Positions 33,547 to 42,773 are shown, counted from the first letter of the stretch. The stretch: DNA of 64,000 bases from Arenimonas composti TR7-09 = DSM 18010 (GCF_000426365.1 NZ_AUFF01000001.1:806001-870000); one strand, 5' to 3'. Numbers and translations are program-made. The notes: a model not told the origin generated them from the sequence alone.

Positions 33547-35031
33547 ATGGGCGACATCCTCGTCGGTCGCGGCGACCAGCCGGCCTGGCTGCTGGCGAAG
33601 TACGGCAACCGCCACGGCCTCGTCGCCGGCGCCACCGGCACCGGCAAGTCGGTGACGCTGATGACGATCGCGGAGGGCTTCTCGCGGATCGGCGTGCCGG
33701 TGTTCATGGCCGACGTCAAGGGCGACATCGCCGGGCTCGCGATGCCCGGCACCTCCAGCGAGAAGTTGCTCGCCCGCGTCGCGCAGATCGGCGTCGAGGG
33801 CTGGGCGCCGGAAGCCAGCCCGGTGGTGTTCTGGGACCTGTACGGCCAGCTCGGCCATCCGGTGCGCACGACGGTCAGCGAAGTCGGCCCGGCCCTGCTC
33901 GCGCGGATGCTCGAGCTCAACGACACCCAGGCCGGGGTGCTCGACATCGCATTCAAGCTCGCCGACGATCGCGGCCTGCTGCTGCTCGACCTCGACGACC
34001 TGCGCGCGCTGCTGAACCTGGTGATCGAGCACCGCGCCGATATCTCGAAGGAATACGGCCTGGTCAGCCCGCAGTCGGCGGCGGCGATCCAGCGCGCGCT
34101 GCTGCGCCTGGAACAGGACGGCGGCGACCGCTTCTTCGGCGAGCCGGCGCTGCGCCTCGAGGACCTGATGCGCACCTCGCTCGACGGCCGCGGCGTGATC
34201 GGCCTGCTCGCCGCCGACCAGCTGATCCTGCGCCCGCGCCTGTATTCGAGCTTCCTGCTGTGGCTGCTGTCGGAGCTGTTCGAATCGCTGCCGGAAGTCG
34301 GCGACCTCGAGAAGCCGAAGCTGGTGTTCGTGTTCGACGAGGCGCACCTGCTGTTCGACGACTGCCCGCCGGCGCTGCGCCAGCGCATCGAGCAGGTGGT
34401 GCGCCTCATCCGCTCGAAAGGCGTCGGCGTGTACTTCTGCTCGCAGCAGCCCGACGACATCCCCGGCGAGATCCTCGCCCAGCTCGGCAACCGCGTGCAG
34501 CATGCGCTGCGCGCCTTCACCCCGCGCGACCGCAAGGCGGTGAAGACCGCGGCCGAGACCTTCGTGCAGAACCCGAAGATCGACGTCGCCAGCGCGATCG
34601 GTGAACTGGCGGTCGGCGAGGCGCTGGTGTCGATGCTGATGGACAAGGGCGTGCCGATGCCGGTCGAGCGGGCGCTGATCGCGCCGCCGCGGGCGCGCAT
34701 GGGCGCGATCACTCCGGAGGAACGCGCGGCCGTGCGCGCGCGCAGCCCGGTCGGCGCCGCCTACGACACCCCGATCAACCGCGAGTCCGCGGCCGAGATC
34801 CTGCAGCGCCGTGCGGCGGAGGCGGCACGGCCGGCGGAAGCGACGCGCGGCGGTGGCCGTGGTGCCGCGACGCCGAAGCCGCAGGAAGCGCCGCGTTCGC
34901 GGATGGACGAGTTCCTGTGGGGCAACAAGCGTCGCCAGGGCGCGGTCGAGGCGGCGGCCAAGTCGGCGACCCGCACGGTCACCAACAGCATCGTGCGTGG
35001 CATCCTCGGCAGCCTCGGCCTGCGCCGCTGA
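33547..35031 (+). CDS. DUF853 / HerA-like ATPase
   Basis: A 494-aa cytoplasmic P-loop ATPase of the HerA/FtsK superfamily (E. coli YjgR type). Walker A is VAGATGTGKSVTL (residues 27-39), Walker B is KLVFVFDEAHLLF, and VYFCSQQPDDIPGEILAQLG follows. The C-terminal region after about residue 400 is Ala/Arg-rich and ends in a conserved-looking TVTNSIVRGILGSLGLR. Family members are of unclear role, possibly DNA pumping or membrane remodelling. No NurA or Sir2 partner is adjacent, so this is not a Hera-Sir2-type defence locus. First gene of a run with the cyclase and greB. Confidence 0.88.
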   Translation: MGDILVGRGDQPAWLLAKYGNRHGLVAGATGTGKSVTLMTIAEGFSRIGVPVFMADVKGDIAGLAMPGTSSEKLLARVAQIGVEGWAPEASPVVFWDLYGQLGHPVRTTVSEVGPALLARMLELNDTQAGVLDIAFKLADDRGLLLLDLDDLRALLNLVIEHRADISKEYGLVSPQSAAAIQRALLRLEQDGGDRFFGEPALRLEDLMRTSLDGRGVIGLLAADQLILRPRLYSSFLLWLLSELFESLPEVGDLEKPKLVFVFDEAHLLFDDCPPALRQRIEQVVRLIRSKGVGVYFCSQQPDDIPGEILAQLGNRVQHALRAFTPRDRKAVKTAAETFVQNPKIDVASAIGELAVGEALVSMLMDKGVPMPVERALIAPPRARMGAITPEERAAVRARSPVGAAYDTPINRESAAEILQRRAAEAARPAEATRGGGRGAATPKPQEAPRSRMDEFLWGNKRRQGAVEAAAKSATRTVTNSIVRGILGSLGLRR

Positions 35032-35046
35032 GGCACGGATACCCGC

Positions 35047-36924
35047 ATGACCAAGCTCCTGCAGAGCCTCGAGGCCACCGTCGTCGACAAGGGCAAGGTG
35101 CGCCGGCCGATCGGCGCCAAGATCTTCGGCGCGACGATCGTGCTGCTGCTGATGATGGCGGCGGTGACCTGGTCGGCGACGGTGAACCTGCACCAGCTCA
35201 GCCGCCAGTTGACGGCGCTGTCGGAGTACTACATCCCGCTCGAGCAGACGGTCGGCGAGATCCGCGCCAGCCACATGTCGCAGATCCTGATGTTCGAGCG
35301 CTTCCTCGGCGAGGGCGAGCCGGAGCGCTTCGCCGCGCTGCAGGCCGAGGCGCAGCGCTACGCCGGCGAACTGCTGCCCTGCGACCGCGACACGCTGCGC
35401 GCGGTGTCGCGCAAGGTGCGCGAGGACTTCCCGGCCGGACCGGAGCGCGCGGCGGTGACCTACGCGGTGCAGCGGCTCTGCTCGGACGACAGCGCCCGCC
35501 AGGCGATGGCACTGGTCACGACCGCGCTCGCCGACCCGTCGGTCGCGGCCGATCCCGCCCAGGTGCAGAACCTGAGCAAGGTGCAGGCGCAGCTCGAATT
35601 CATCGCCCGCGGCCGCACCGCACTGCACGAGACCATCGAACGCTTCCTCGCCCAGCACGACCAGCTCGATGCCGGCGCCCGCGCGATCCTCAAGGAACAG
35701 CTCGAGACCAACCGCAACAACGTCAGCCGCGAGGCCGGCACGTTGTCGCGCCTGCTGCAGGGACATACCGTCGACGCCGCCCGGCGCGCGCAGGCGGTCG
35801 AGCGCGACACCCTCGTCTTCAACTGGACCGCGACCCTGGTCGCGGTGCTGCTCGGCCTGGCCTTCACGCTGATCCTGACGCGCAGCCTGGTACGGCCGAT
35901 CCGCGAGCTGCTCAGCGGCGCGAAGGCGGTCGAGGACGGCGACCTCGACATCCGCGTCAACGTGCATTCGACCGACGAGCTGGCGCTGCTGGCGCAGTCC
36001 TTCAACTTCATGGTCAGTGGCCTGAAGGAGAAGGAGGCCATCAAGTCGACGTTCGGCAAGTACATCGACCCGCGCATCGTGCAGACCCTGATCGACGAGC
36101 AGGCTGCCGGCCGCGTCGGCGAAAAGCGGCCGATGACCGTCTACTTCTCCGACATCGAGGGCTTCACCGCGATCTGCGAGGAGCTGACGCCGGACGGCGT
36201 CGTGCGCCTGCTCAACGGCTATCTCGCCGAGATGTCCGAACCGGTGCTGGCCAACCGCGGCATCATCGACAAGTACATCGGCGATTCGATCATGGCCTTC
36301 TGGGGCCCACCCTTCGTCGGCGAGGACGAGCATGCCCTGCTCGCCTGCGAGGTCGCGCTGGAGCAGCTGGCCCGCCTGCAGGGATTCCGCGCCCGCCTGC
36401 CCGACCTGACCGGCCTGCGCCGCGGCCTGCCGCGCTTCAACCTGCGGGTCGGCATCGCCACCGGCGAGGTCACCGCGGGCAGCATCGGTTCCGACACCGC
36501 GCGCAGTTACACCGTGATCGGCGACACCGTGAACCTGGCCTCGCGGCTGGAAGCGATCAACAAGGAATACGGCACCCGCATCATCCTCGACGAACACGCC
36601 TGGTCGGCGGTGCGCGCGAAGATGGAAACGCGCGAGCTGGACCGCATCCGCGTCGCCGGCAAGGCCGAGGCGGCGCGCGTGTTCGAACTGCTCGGCCGCC
36701 GCGGCGAGGTCGACGCGACCCGCCTGCAGCTGCGCAACGACTTCGAGCTCGCGCTCGCCGCCTACCGGCAGCAGCAATGGGACGAGGCCGCCGCGGGGTT
36801 CGAGGCCTGCGTGGCGCTGGCCGACGATCCGGCGTCGGCGCTGTTCCTGCGCCGTATCGCCCACCTGCGCGCACAGGATCCGGGTCCGCGCTGGGACGGC
36901 GTCTGGCAGTTCGTCAGCAAGTGA
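35047..36924 (+). CDS. Membrane-bound class III adenylate/guanylate cyclase
   Basis: A 625-aa receptor cyclase. Transmembrane helices at about residues 22-45 and 257-282 enclose a mostly helical periplasmic sensor of some 200 residues. A HAMP domain follows (TRSLVRPIRELLSGAKAVEDG). The cyclase domain starts near residue 350. Metal-binding Asp residues are in VYFSDIEGFTAI and KYIGDSIMAFWG. IGSDTARSYTVIGDTVNLASRLE holds the late catalytic block. Substrate choice (ATP versus GTP) is not safely read. It starts 15 bp after the HerA-like gene, and greB follows by 21 bp. Confidence 0.9.
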   Translation: MTKLLQSLEATVVDKGKVRRPIGAKIFGATIVLLLMMAAVTWSATVNLHQLSRQLTALSEYYIPLEQTVGEIRASHMSQILMFERFLGEGEPERFAALQAEAQRYAGELLPCDRDTLRAVSRKVREDFPAGPERAAVTYAVQRLCSDDSARQAMALVTTALADPSVAADPAQVQNLSKVQAQLEFIARGRTALHETIERFLAQHDQLDAGARAILKEQLETNRNNVSREAGTLSRLLQGHTVDAARRAQAVERDTLVFNWTATLVAVLLGLAFTLILTRSLVRPIRELLSGAKAVEDGDLDIRVNVHSTDELALLAQSFNFMVSGLKEKEAIKSTFGKYIDPRIVQTLIDEQAAGRVGEKRPMTVYFSDIEGFTAICEELTPDGVVRLLNGYLAEMSEPVLANRGIIDKYIGDSIMAFWGPPFVGEDEHALLACEVALEQLARLQGFRARLPDLTGLRRGLPRFNLRVGIATGEVTAGSIGSDTARSYTVIGDTVNLASRLEAINKEYGTRIILDEHAWSAVRAKMETRELDRIRVAGKAEAARVFELLGRRGEVDATRLQLRNDFELALAAYRQQQWDEAAAGFEACVALADDPASALFLRRIAHLRAQDPGPRWDGVWQFVSK

Positions 36925-36945
36925 ACCGGCGATGAGGGCGCCAGC

Positions 36946-37446
36946 ATGAGCCGCTGGCGGCCGCCGCCGGAGAAATCGACGGCGATCATCACCCGCGCCG
37001 GCTTCGAACGGCTGCGGGCCGAACTGGACGATCTCTGGCGGGTGCAGCGCCCGGAGGTCGTGCGCGCCCTCGCTGCGGCCGCCGCCGAAGGCGACCGCAG
37101 CGAGAACGCCGAATACACCTGGCGCAAGAAGCAGCTCGCCGGCATCGACCGCCGCGTGCGCTACCTCAGCAAGCGGCTGCCGGCCCTGAAGGTCCCCGAA
37201 GGTGCCCCGGCCGACCGCCAGGCGGTGTATTTCGGCGCCACGGTCGAGCTCGAGGACGACGACGGCAACGTGCACCGCTACCGCATCGTCGGTCCCGACG
37301 AGACCGACGCGAAGGCCGGCTGGATCAGCATCGACGCGCCGCTGGCGCGGGCCTTGCTGAAGCGGCGCGAGGGGGACGAGATCGAGGTGGAGTTGCCGGC
37401 CGGCAAGGCCTCCTTCTACATCCTCTCCGTGTCTTACGGCGATTGA
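36946..37446 (+). CDS. greB: Transcription elongation factor GreB
   Basis: A 166-aa factor that enters the RNA polymerase channel and triggers cleavage of backtracked RNA. The N-terminal coiled coil holds the tip motif [17 protein letters not shown] with the acidic residues that act at the active site. The C-terminal FKBP-like domain has [14 protein letters not shown] and [20 protein letters not shown]. Length and the [13 protein letters not shown] wording favour GreB over GreA. Probably co-transcribed with the cyclase. A long palindrome follows. Confidence 0.95.
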   Translation: MSRWRPPPEKSTAIITRAGFERLRAELDDLWRVQRPEVVRALAAAAAEGDRSENAEYTWRKKQLAGIDRRVRYLSKRLPALKVPEGAPADRQAVYFGATVELEDDDGNVHRYRIVGPDETDAKAGWISIDAPLARALLKRREGDEIEVELPAGKASFYILSVSYGD

Positions 37447-37458
37447 ACGCGCTGGAAA

Positions 37459-37567
37459 GGCAAGTAGTGGATAAGAAGTAGGAAATAGCGGGCAACGGCG
37501 TCGTGTCCGGAGATCGATGCTCCCCCCGCCGCGACGACTACTTCCTATTTGTTATCCACTACTTGCC
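37459..37567. repeat. 30-bp inverted repeat in the convergent greB-ABC gap
   Basis: Arms 37459-37488 and 37538-37567 pair at 27 of 30 positions, the first 16 perfectly (GGCAAGTAGTGGATAA). The arms are unusually AT-rich for the locus and built of degenerate AAGTAG steps. Each contains TTATCCACT, one base from a DnaA box. It begins 13 bp past the greB stop and ends 4 bp before the ABC gene stop. It may act as a bidirectional terminator, though no T-run follows. Confidence 0.75.
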
Positions 37568-37570
37568 TTC

Positions 37571-39454
37571 TCACCGATAGCCCGCCGCCTGCAACTCGAA
37601 CAACTCCGCATACCGCCCCCCCGCCGCCAGCAGCTCCTCGTGCGTGCCGGCGGCCTCGACGCTGCCGTTCGCGAGCACGAGGATGCGGTCGGCCATGCGC
37701 ACGCTGGAGAAGCGGTGCGAGATCAGCACCGCGGTGCGGCCGGCGCTGAGTTCCTTGAAGCGCTGGAAAACCTCGAACTCGGAGCGGGCGTCGAGCGCCG
37801 CGGTCGGTTCGTCGAGGATCAGCAGCTGGGCGTCGCGCATGTAGGCGCGGGCGATCGCCACCTTCTGCCACTCGCCGCCGGACAGGTCGACGCCGTTGCG
37901 GAAGCGCTTGCCGATCACCTGGTCGTAGCCGTTCGGCAACTTCGCGATCACCTCGTCGGCGAGCGCGCGCTGGGCCGCGGCGACGATGCGGTCGCGATCG
38001 TCGCGCGCCTCGATGCGGCCGACGGCGATGTTCTCGGCGGCGGTCAGGTGGTAGCGCACGAAGTCCTGGAAGATCACGCCGATCTGCGCGCGCAGTTCGT
38101 CGAGGTCGTAGTCGCGCAGGTCGTGGCCGTCGAGCAGGATGCGGCCCTCATCGGGGTCGTAGAGCCGCGCGAGCAGCTTCACCAGTGTGGTCTTGCCGGC
38201 GCCGTTCTCACCGACCAGGGCCAGCACCTCGCCGGCCCGCAGTTCGAAGCTCAGATGCCGCACCGCCCAGCGTTCTGCGCCGGGGTAGCGGAAGCCGACG
38301 TCCTCGAACACGAAGCCTTCGCGCATCGGCACCGGCACCGGCCGCGGATTCGCCGGCGACACGATCTCCGGCTGGATCTCGAAGAAGGAGAACAGGTCGT
38401 CGAGGTACAGCGCCTGCCCCGCGACCTGCGAGAAGCCGACCAGCAGGCCTTCGAGCAGCTGGCGCAGGCGCAGGAAACTGCCGGCGAGGAAGGTCAGGTC
38501 GCCGATGCTGAAATCGCCGCGCACCGTGCGCCAGGCGATGTAGCCGTAGGCGACGTAGTAGCCCAGGGTGCCGAGCATCGTCAGCAGGCTGCCCCAGCCG
38601 GCCCGGCGCAGCGCCAGCGCGCGGTTCGCGGCGTAGAACTTCGCCGACAGGTCGCGGAAGCGCGCGATCAGGAACGGGTGCAGGCCGAAGATCTTCACTT
38701 CCTTCGCCGTCTCGACACTGGCGCCGGTCTGCTTGAAGTACTCGAGTTCGCGCCGCTCCGGCGTCCACGAGAAGTTCAGCGAATAGTTCAGCGCGTTGAA
38801 GTGCGCCTCGCCGAGGAAGGCCGGGATCAGCGCGATCGCCAGCAGCGCCATCAGCCACGGCGCGTAGACGACCAGGCCGGCGGCGAAGGCGACGATCGTC
38901 ACCGCGTCCTGGGCCTGGCCGAACAGCTGCCCCATCAGGGTCATCCGCCCCATCGTCTGCCGGCGGGCGCGGTCGAGGCGGTCCTGCAGCTCGCTGTCCT
39001 CGAAGTCCTCGAGGTCGAGCGTCGCCGCGTGTTCCATCAGTCGCACGCTGGTGGCGTTGGTGAACAGTTCCGACAGCAGCTGGTCGACCAGCGAAACGAT
39101 GCGGCCGAGCACGTCCGAGAGCACCGCCAGCCCGAATTCCAGCGCCAGCAGGCCGAGCAGCGGCGACAGCAGGCCACTTTCCCACCACGCCGTCAGCGAG
39201 GTCTGGCCGGTTTCCAGCCCGACCAGGCGGACGACCTCGTCGATGATCAGCTTGCCGACGTAGAGCATCGCCACCGGCAGCACCGCCCGCAGCAGACGCA
39301 GGCCGGCGGTGGCCAGGGTCAGGCCCCGGCTGGTCTGCCAGATCTGCCTCAGGAACGGCGGCAGGTTGCGCAGCGCGTCGAAGCGCTCGCGGACGCTGGG
39401 GCTGGTGCGGCGGGTCCTGGCGGTATCGGGCATGCGCGAAGTCTGGACGGGCAT
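37571..39454 (-). CDS. ABC exporter, fused permease-ATPase
   Basis: A 627-aa half-transporter expected to dimerise in the inner membrane. The transmembrane domain (about residues 30-340, six helices) is followed by the ATPase. Walker A is ALVGENGAGKTTLVKLLARL, the Q-loop is VIFQDFVRYHLTAAENIAVG, the signature is NGVDLSGGEWQKVAIARAY, and Walker B is LLILDEPTAALD. The wording is of the peptide/multidrug exporter type. The substrate cannot be inferred, since no precursor peptide or partner is adjacent. Lies 21 bp downstream of rimO. Confidence 0.9.
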   Translation of the reverse strand: MPVQTSRMPDTARTRRTSPSVRERFDALRNLPPFLRQIWQTSRGLTLATAGLRLLRAVLPVAMLYVGKLIIDEVVRLVGLETGQTSLTAWWESGLLSPLLGLLALEFGLAVLSDVLGRIVSLVDQLLSELFTNATSVRLMEHAATLDLEDFEDSELQDRLDRARRQTMGRMTLMGQLFGQAQDAVTIVAFAAGLVVYAPWLMALLAIALIPAFLGEAHFNALNYSLNFSWTPERRELEYFKQTGASVETAKEVKIFGLHPFLIARFRDLSAKFYAANRALALRRAGWGSLLTMLGTLGYYVAYGYIAWRTVRGDFSIGDLTFLAGSFLRLRQLLEGLLVGFSQVAGQALYLDDLFSFFEIQPEIVSPANPRPVPVPMREGFVFEDVGFRYPGAERWAVRHLSFELRAGEVLALVGENGAGKTTLVKLLARLYDPDEGRILLDGHDLRDYDLDELRAQIGVIFQDFVRYHLTAAENIAVGRIEARDDRDRIVAAAQRALADEVIAKLPNGYDQVIGKRFRNGVDLSGGEWQKVAIARAYMRDAQLLILDEPTAALDARSEFEVFQRFKELSAGRTAVLISHRFSSVRMADRILVLANGSVEAAGTHEELLAAGGRYAELFELQAAGYR

Positions 39455-39475
39455 GGCGTGAGGCGTGGTGAAGCG

Positions 39476-40816
39476 TTACTCGCCTTCGCCGTCGTCCCCG
39501 ACCAGGCCGTAGAGGTCGTGCTCGTCCGAGCCCATGATGCGCACGTCGCAGAAATCGCCCGGCTTCAGGCCGGCGGCGGCGCCATCCTGGATCTGCACCA
39601 GGCCGTCGATCTCGGGGGCGTCGGCCGTCGAGCGGGCGATCGCGAGGTCGCCGTCGATCAGGTCGACCAGGCAGCGCTGCACGCTGCCGACTTTGGCTTC
39701 CAGGCGTTCCGCGCTGATCCGCGCCTGCACGTCCATGAAGCGGGCCAGCCGTTCCTGCTTCACCTCTTCCGGCACCGGGTCGGGCAGCGCATTGGCGGCG
39801 GCGCCGTCGACCGGCGAATAGGCGAAGGCGCCGACGCGGTCGAGCTGCGCTTCTTCGAGGAAGTCCAGCAGCGCCTCGAACTCGGCCTCGGTCTCGCCGG
39901 GGAAGCCGACGATGAAGGTGCTGCGCAGGGTCAGTTCCGGGCACATCGCGCGCCAGCGCTGCACCCGCTCCAGGGTCCGGTCGACCGCGCCCGGGCGCTT
40001 CATCAGCTTCAGGATTCGCGGGCTGGCGTGCTGGAACGGGATGTCGAGGTAGGGAAGGATCTTCCCTTCCGCCATCAGCGGGATCACCTCGTCGACGTGC
40101 GGGTACGGGTAGACGTAGTGCAGCCGCGTCCACACGCCGAGCTCGGACAGGCCCGCGCAGAGGTCGAGCATCTTCGTGCGCCAGCTGCGGCCGCGCCATT
40201 CCTGTGGCGCATAGCGGGTATCGACGCCGTAGGCGCTGGTGTCCTGCGACACCACCAGCAGCTCGCGCACGCCGCCGCGCACCAGCTTCTCGGCCTCGCG
40301 CAGCACCTCGTCGACCGGCCGCGACACCAGGTCGCCGCGCATCGACGGGATGATGCAGAAGCTGCAGCGGTGATTGCAGCCTTCGGAAATCTTCAGGTAG
40401 GCGTAGTGCTTCGGCGTGAGCTTCAGGCCGTAGTCGGGCACCAGGTCCAGGAACGGGTCGTGCTGCGGCGGCAGCGCCGCATGCACCGCTTCCATCACGC
40501 TGCGGTAGTCCTGCGGGCCGCTGATCGACAGCACGTCCGGGTGCGCCTCGCGGATCAGCGACTCGCGCTTGCCGAGGCAGCCGGTGACGATGACCTTGCC
40601 GTTCTCGGCGATGGCCTCGCCGATCGCATCGAGGCTCTCGGTGACCGCGGCATCGATGAAGCCGCAGGTGTTGACCACGACGACGTCGGCGGCGTCGTAG
40701 CTGGGCACGACCTCGTAACCCTCGACGCGGAGCTGGGTGAGGATGCGCTCGGAATCGACGAGGGCCTTCGGGCAGCCGAGGCTGACGAAGCCGACGCGGG
40801 GCGGGCTGGCGGACAT
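39476..40816 (-). CDS. rimO: Ribosomal protein S12 methylthiotransferase RimO
   Basis: A 446-aa radical-SAM enzyme adding a methylthio group to Asp88 of S12. The N-terminal UPF0004 domain supplies one Fe-S site ([35 protein letters not shown]). The radical-SAM triad is CNHRCSFC, followed by [13 protein letters not shown]. The C-terminal TRAM domain begins near residue 375. ATG 40816, with a TAGAAT -10 about 37 bp upstream. Complete and normal in length. Confidence 0.96.
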   Translation of the reverse strand: MSASPPRVGFVSLGCPKALVDSERILTQLRVEGYEVVPSYDAADVVVVNTCGFIDAAVTESLDAIGEAIAENGKVIVTGCLGKRESLIREAHPDVLSISGPQDYRSVMEAVHAALPPQHDPFLDLVPDYGLKLTPKHYAYLKISEGCNHRCSFCIIPSMRGDLVSRPVDEVLREAEKLVRGGVRELLVVSQDTSAYGVDTRYAPQEWRGRSWRTKMLDLCAGLSELGVWTRLHYVYPYPHVDEVIPLMAEGKILPYLDIPFQHASPRILKLMKRPGAVDRTLERVQRWRAMCPELTLRSTFIVGFPGETEAEFEALLDFLEEAQLDRVGAFAYSPVDGAAANALPDPVPEEVKQERLARFMDVQARISAERLEAKVGSVQRCLVDLIDGDLAIARSTADAPEIDGLVQIQDGAAAGLKPGDFCDVRIMGSDEHDLYGLVGDDGEGE

Positions 40817-40852
40817 GCGGGAACTCTGGGCTGGCGCGGCGCGGGGCCGCGG

Positions 40853-40858
40853 ATTCTA
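40853..40858 (-). promoter_or_regulatory. Probable rimO -10 element TAGAAT
   Basis: TAGAAT on the minus strand (GTGTAGAATCCGC) gives a leader of about 30 nt before rimO. Confidence 0.5.
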
Positions 40859-40944
40859 CACCCCACCCCCTGCGCCCGCCCTGCGGCCGCCGGTTTTCCG
40901 GGTGTAGGCTTGGCCCGGGGACCACAGGACACACGGGGGAGCGC

Positions 40945-41604
40945 ATGCCGTCCATCTCGTTGAACACCCGCCACGGGCGCATCTCGGCCTGGCTGTCGCG
41001 ACCGCACGTGACGCCGAAGGGCGCGGTCATCGTGATCCAGGAGATCTTCGGGCTCACGCCCTTCGTGCGCGGCGTCGCCGACCGCTTCGCGAACTACGGC
41101 TACGTGGCGATCGCGCCGTCGCTGTTCGACCTGGTGCACCCGGGCACGGTGCTCGACCACGACGAGGCCGGCATCGCCCGCGGCCGCGAGATCCGCGAGG
41201 AACTGGGCTTCAACGGCGCCCTCGACGGCGTCCGCGGCGCCTTCGATTTCCTCGAGGCCGAGCACAAGGTCGCCACGGTCGGCTTCTGCTGGGGCGCCAG
41301 CGTCGGCTTCCTCGCCAACACCCGGATGGGCCTGCCGTCGGTCGGTTACTACGGCGCGCAGACCGTGCCGCTGCTCAAGGAGCGGCCGAAGGCGCCGATG
41401 ATGCTGCACTTCGGCGAGAACGATGCCTCGATCCCGCCGGAGGACGTCGCCGCCCACCGCGAGGCGCTGCCGGCCGCGGAGATCCACGTCTGGCCCGACG
41501 CCGGCCATGGTTTCGCCCGCGAAGGCCACCCCGACCACCGCCCGGAAGCCGCCAGCCAGGCGATGTCGCGCACCCTGACCTTCCTGCAGAAGAACCTGCG
41601 GTGA
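40945..41604 (+). CDS. Dienelactone hydrolase family alpha/beta hydrolase
   Basis: A 219-aa cytoplasmic hydrolase. The nucleophile is a Cys in GFCWGASVG, the triad Asp is in FGENDASIPPED, and the His is in DAGHGFAREGHP. The early VIQEIFGLTPF Glu, typical of dienelactone hydrolases, is present. Real substrates of such chromosomal copies are usually unknown. No chlorocatechol or aromatic pathway genes are nearby. GGGGGAG precedes ATG 40945. Overlaps the HIT gene as GTGA. Confidence 0.9.
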   Translation: MPSISLNTRHGRISAWLSRPHVTPKGAVIVIQEIFGLTPFVRGVADRFANYGYVAIAPSLFDLVHPGTVLDHDEAGIARGREIREELGFNGALDGVRGAFDFLEAEHKVATVGFCWGASVGFLANTRMGLPSVGYYGAQTVPLLKERPKAPMMLHFGENDASIPPEDVAAHREALPAAEIHVWPDAGHGFAREGHPDHRPEAASQAMSRTLTFLQKNLR

Positions 41605-42032
41605 GCGTCGCGGGCGGGTTCGCGCTGGACCCGCGGCTGGCCGCCGACAGCGTCGCCGTCGCCGACGGCCCGCTGTCGCAGCTGCGCCTGGTCGACGACA
41701 CCCGCTTCCGCTGGCTGGTGCTGGTGCCGCGGCTGCCGGAGGCGGTCGAGTGGATCGACCTCGATGGCGACCATCAGCGCCTGCTGCTGGCCGAACTGAA
41801 CCTCGCCGGGCGCCTGCTGCGCGCCTGGGGTCCGGTGCACAAGCTCAACATCGGCGCCCTCGGCAACGTCGTCCGCCAGCTGCACGTGCACGTCGTCGCG
41901 CGCGAGGAAGGCGACGCCGCCTGGCCGGCGCCGGTGTGGGGCGTCGGCAAGATGCAGCGCTACGGGGCGGCGGAGCGCGAGGCGCTGGTTGCGCGGCTGC
42001 GCGCCCTCCTCTCCACGCTGTCACCCGAATGA
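41601..42032 (+). CDS. HIT-family protein with Gln in the triad motif
   Basis: A 143-aa nucleotide-binding protein of the HIT superfamily. The motif is QLHVHVVAR, so the first His of HxHxHxx is Gln and the catalytic middle His is kept. Upstream are FRWLVLVPR and KLNIGALGNVV. It might hydrolyse dinucleotides or nucleotide phosphoramidates. The GTG start at 41601 overlaps the hydrolase stop. A GTAG REP cluster begins 15 bp after its stop. Confidence 0.85.
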   Translation: MSVAGGFALDPRLAADSVAVADGPLSQLRLVDDTRFRWLVLVPRLPEAVEWIDLDGDHQRLLLAELNLAGRLLRAWGPVHKLNIGALGNVVRQLHVHVVAREEGDAAWPAPVWGVGKMQRYGAAEREALVARLRALLSTLSPE

Positions 42033-42046
42033 CCCGCCCCCCCGCT

Positions 42047-42157
42047 GTAGGAGCGGCTTCAGCCGCGATCCCTCCACAGCGCGAGTTCAAGGATCGCGGC
42101 TGAAGCCGCTCCTACGGGAAGCGCGGGTTCGAGGATCGCGGCTGAAGCCGCTCCTAC
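42047..42157. repeat. Three GTAG-type REP units
   Basis: One unit at 42047-42069 reads GTAGGAGCGGCTTCAGCCGC plus GAT. Two units in opposite orientation lie at 42093-42115 and 42135-42157. The last two are direct repeats 42 bp apart. The GTAG head of the third provides the TAG stop of the lipoprotein gene at 42154-42756. Confidence 0.9.
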
Positions 42158-42756
42158 GGGTTGCTTCCCGCAACCCCACGCGCCGCGGCGAGCTCCGACG
42201 CGACACGCGCCGCCGCCTGCCCCATCAGGAACTCGACCGTCTGCACGAGATTGGTCGAGGCGCCGATCGGCAGCGGCCAGCTGTTGCGGTCGACGACGAT
42301 GCGCGCGAGTTCCTCGCCGGTCTGCGCGTCGCTGATGACCACGGTGGCGTCGAACTGGCTCTTGCCGGCGAAGCCGAGCAGCGAGCGCGCGGCGATGTTG
42401 CCCGGCTCCCACTGGTCGATGCTGCCGGCGACGCGCAGCGCCGGACCGGCCAGCGGCTCGCGCGAGACCTCGGCGAAGGCGCCGGTCTTGCCGATCTCCT
42501 CGGCGATGCGATCGGCGAAGGCCCGCCGCCCGACGTCGACCGCGGCGGCCTGGGCCGCGGCGCTCTCCTCGTCCTTCGCCGGCCGGCGGTCGTTGTTCAC
42601 GAATTCGCCGACGACGACGCGGTCGTAGTCGACGATGCGGCGCGACGCGCCCTCGCTGCGGTCGATGCGGCCGAGGCTGCCGCATCCGGCCAGCAGCGCG
42701 GCGAGCGCGAACAGGACCGCAGCGGTGGAAAGACGACGCGACGCGATCCGGCTCAT
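42154..42756 (-). CDS. DUF4410-like lipoprotein, stop codon inside a REP
   Basis: A 200-aa predicted lipoprotein. The signal peptide ends LFALAALLAGC (Cys25). The mature part has VDYDRVVVGEFVNN, FADRIAEEIGKTGAFAEV and SQFDATVVISDAQTGEELARI, matching the general pattern of DUF4410 lipoproteins of unknown function. GGAGAG precedes ATG 42756. The last codons read Ser-Asn-Pro-TAG, with the stop formed by the GTAG of a REP unit. It is 17 bp downstream of dcd on the same strand. Confidence 0.78.
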   Translation of the reverse strand: MSRIASRRLSTAAVLFALAALLAGCGSLGRIDRSEGASRRIVDYDRVVVGEFVNNDRRPAKDEESAAAQAAAVDVGRRAFADRIAEEIGKTGAFAEVSREPLAGPALRVAGSIDQWEPGNIAARSLLGFAGKSQFDATVVISDAQTGEELARIVVDRNSWPLPIGASTNLVQTVEFLMGQAAARVASELAAARGVAGSNP

Positions 42757-42773
42757 GACACTCTCCGCGGGCT

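Noticed and set aside
33547-35031. HerA-based anti-phage system
   Set aside because: No NurA, Sir2, DUF4297 or other effector adjoins it. The match is to the chromosomal YjgR/DUF853 type.
33397-37275. Very long minus-strand open frame continuing upstream of the lytic transglycosylase (1768 codons in total)
   Set aside because: It is antisense to the HerA-like, cyclase and greB genes, which have clear domains. High GC leaves few stops. Only the part to 33396 is real.
37459-37567. Replication origin from near-DnaA boxes
   Set aside because: Only two imperfect boxes, no dnaA/dnaN/gyrB nearby, and convergent genes on both sides.
37517-40963. 1148-codon plus-strand open frame
   Set aside because: Antisense to the ABC exporter and rimO, both with full sets of motifs.
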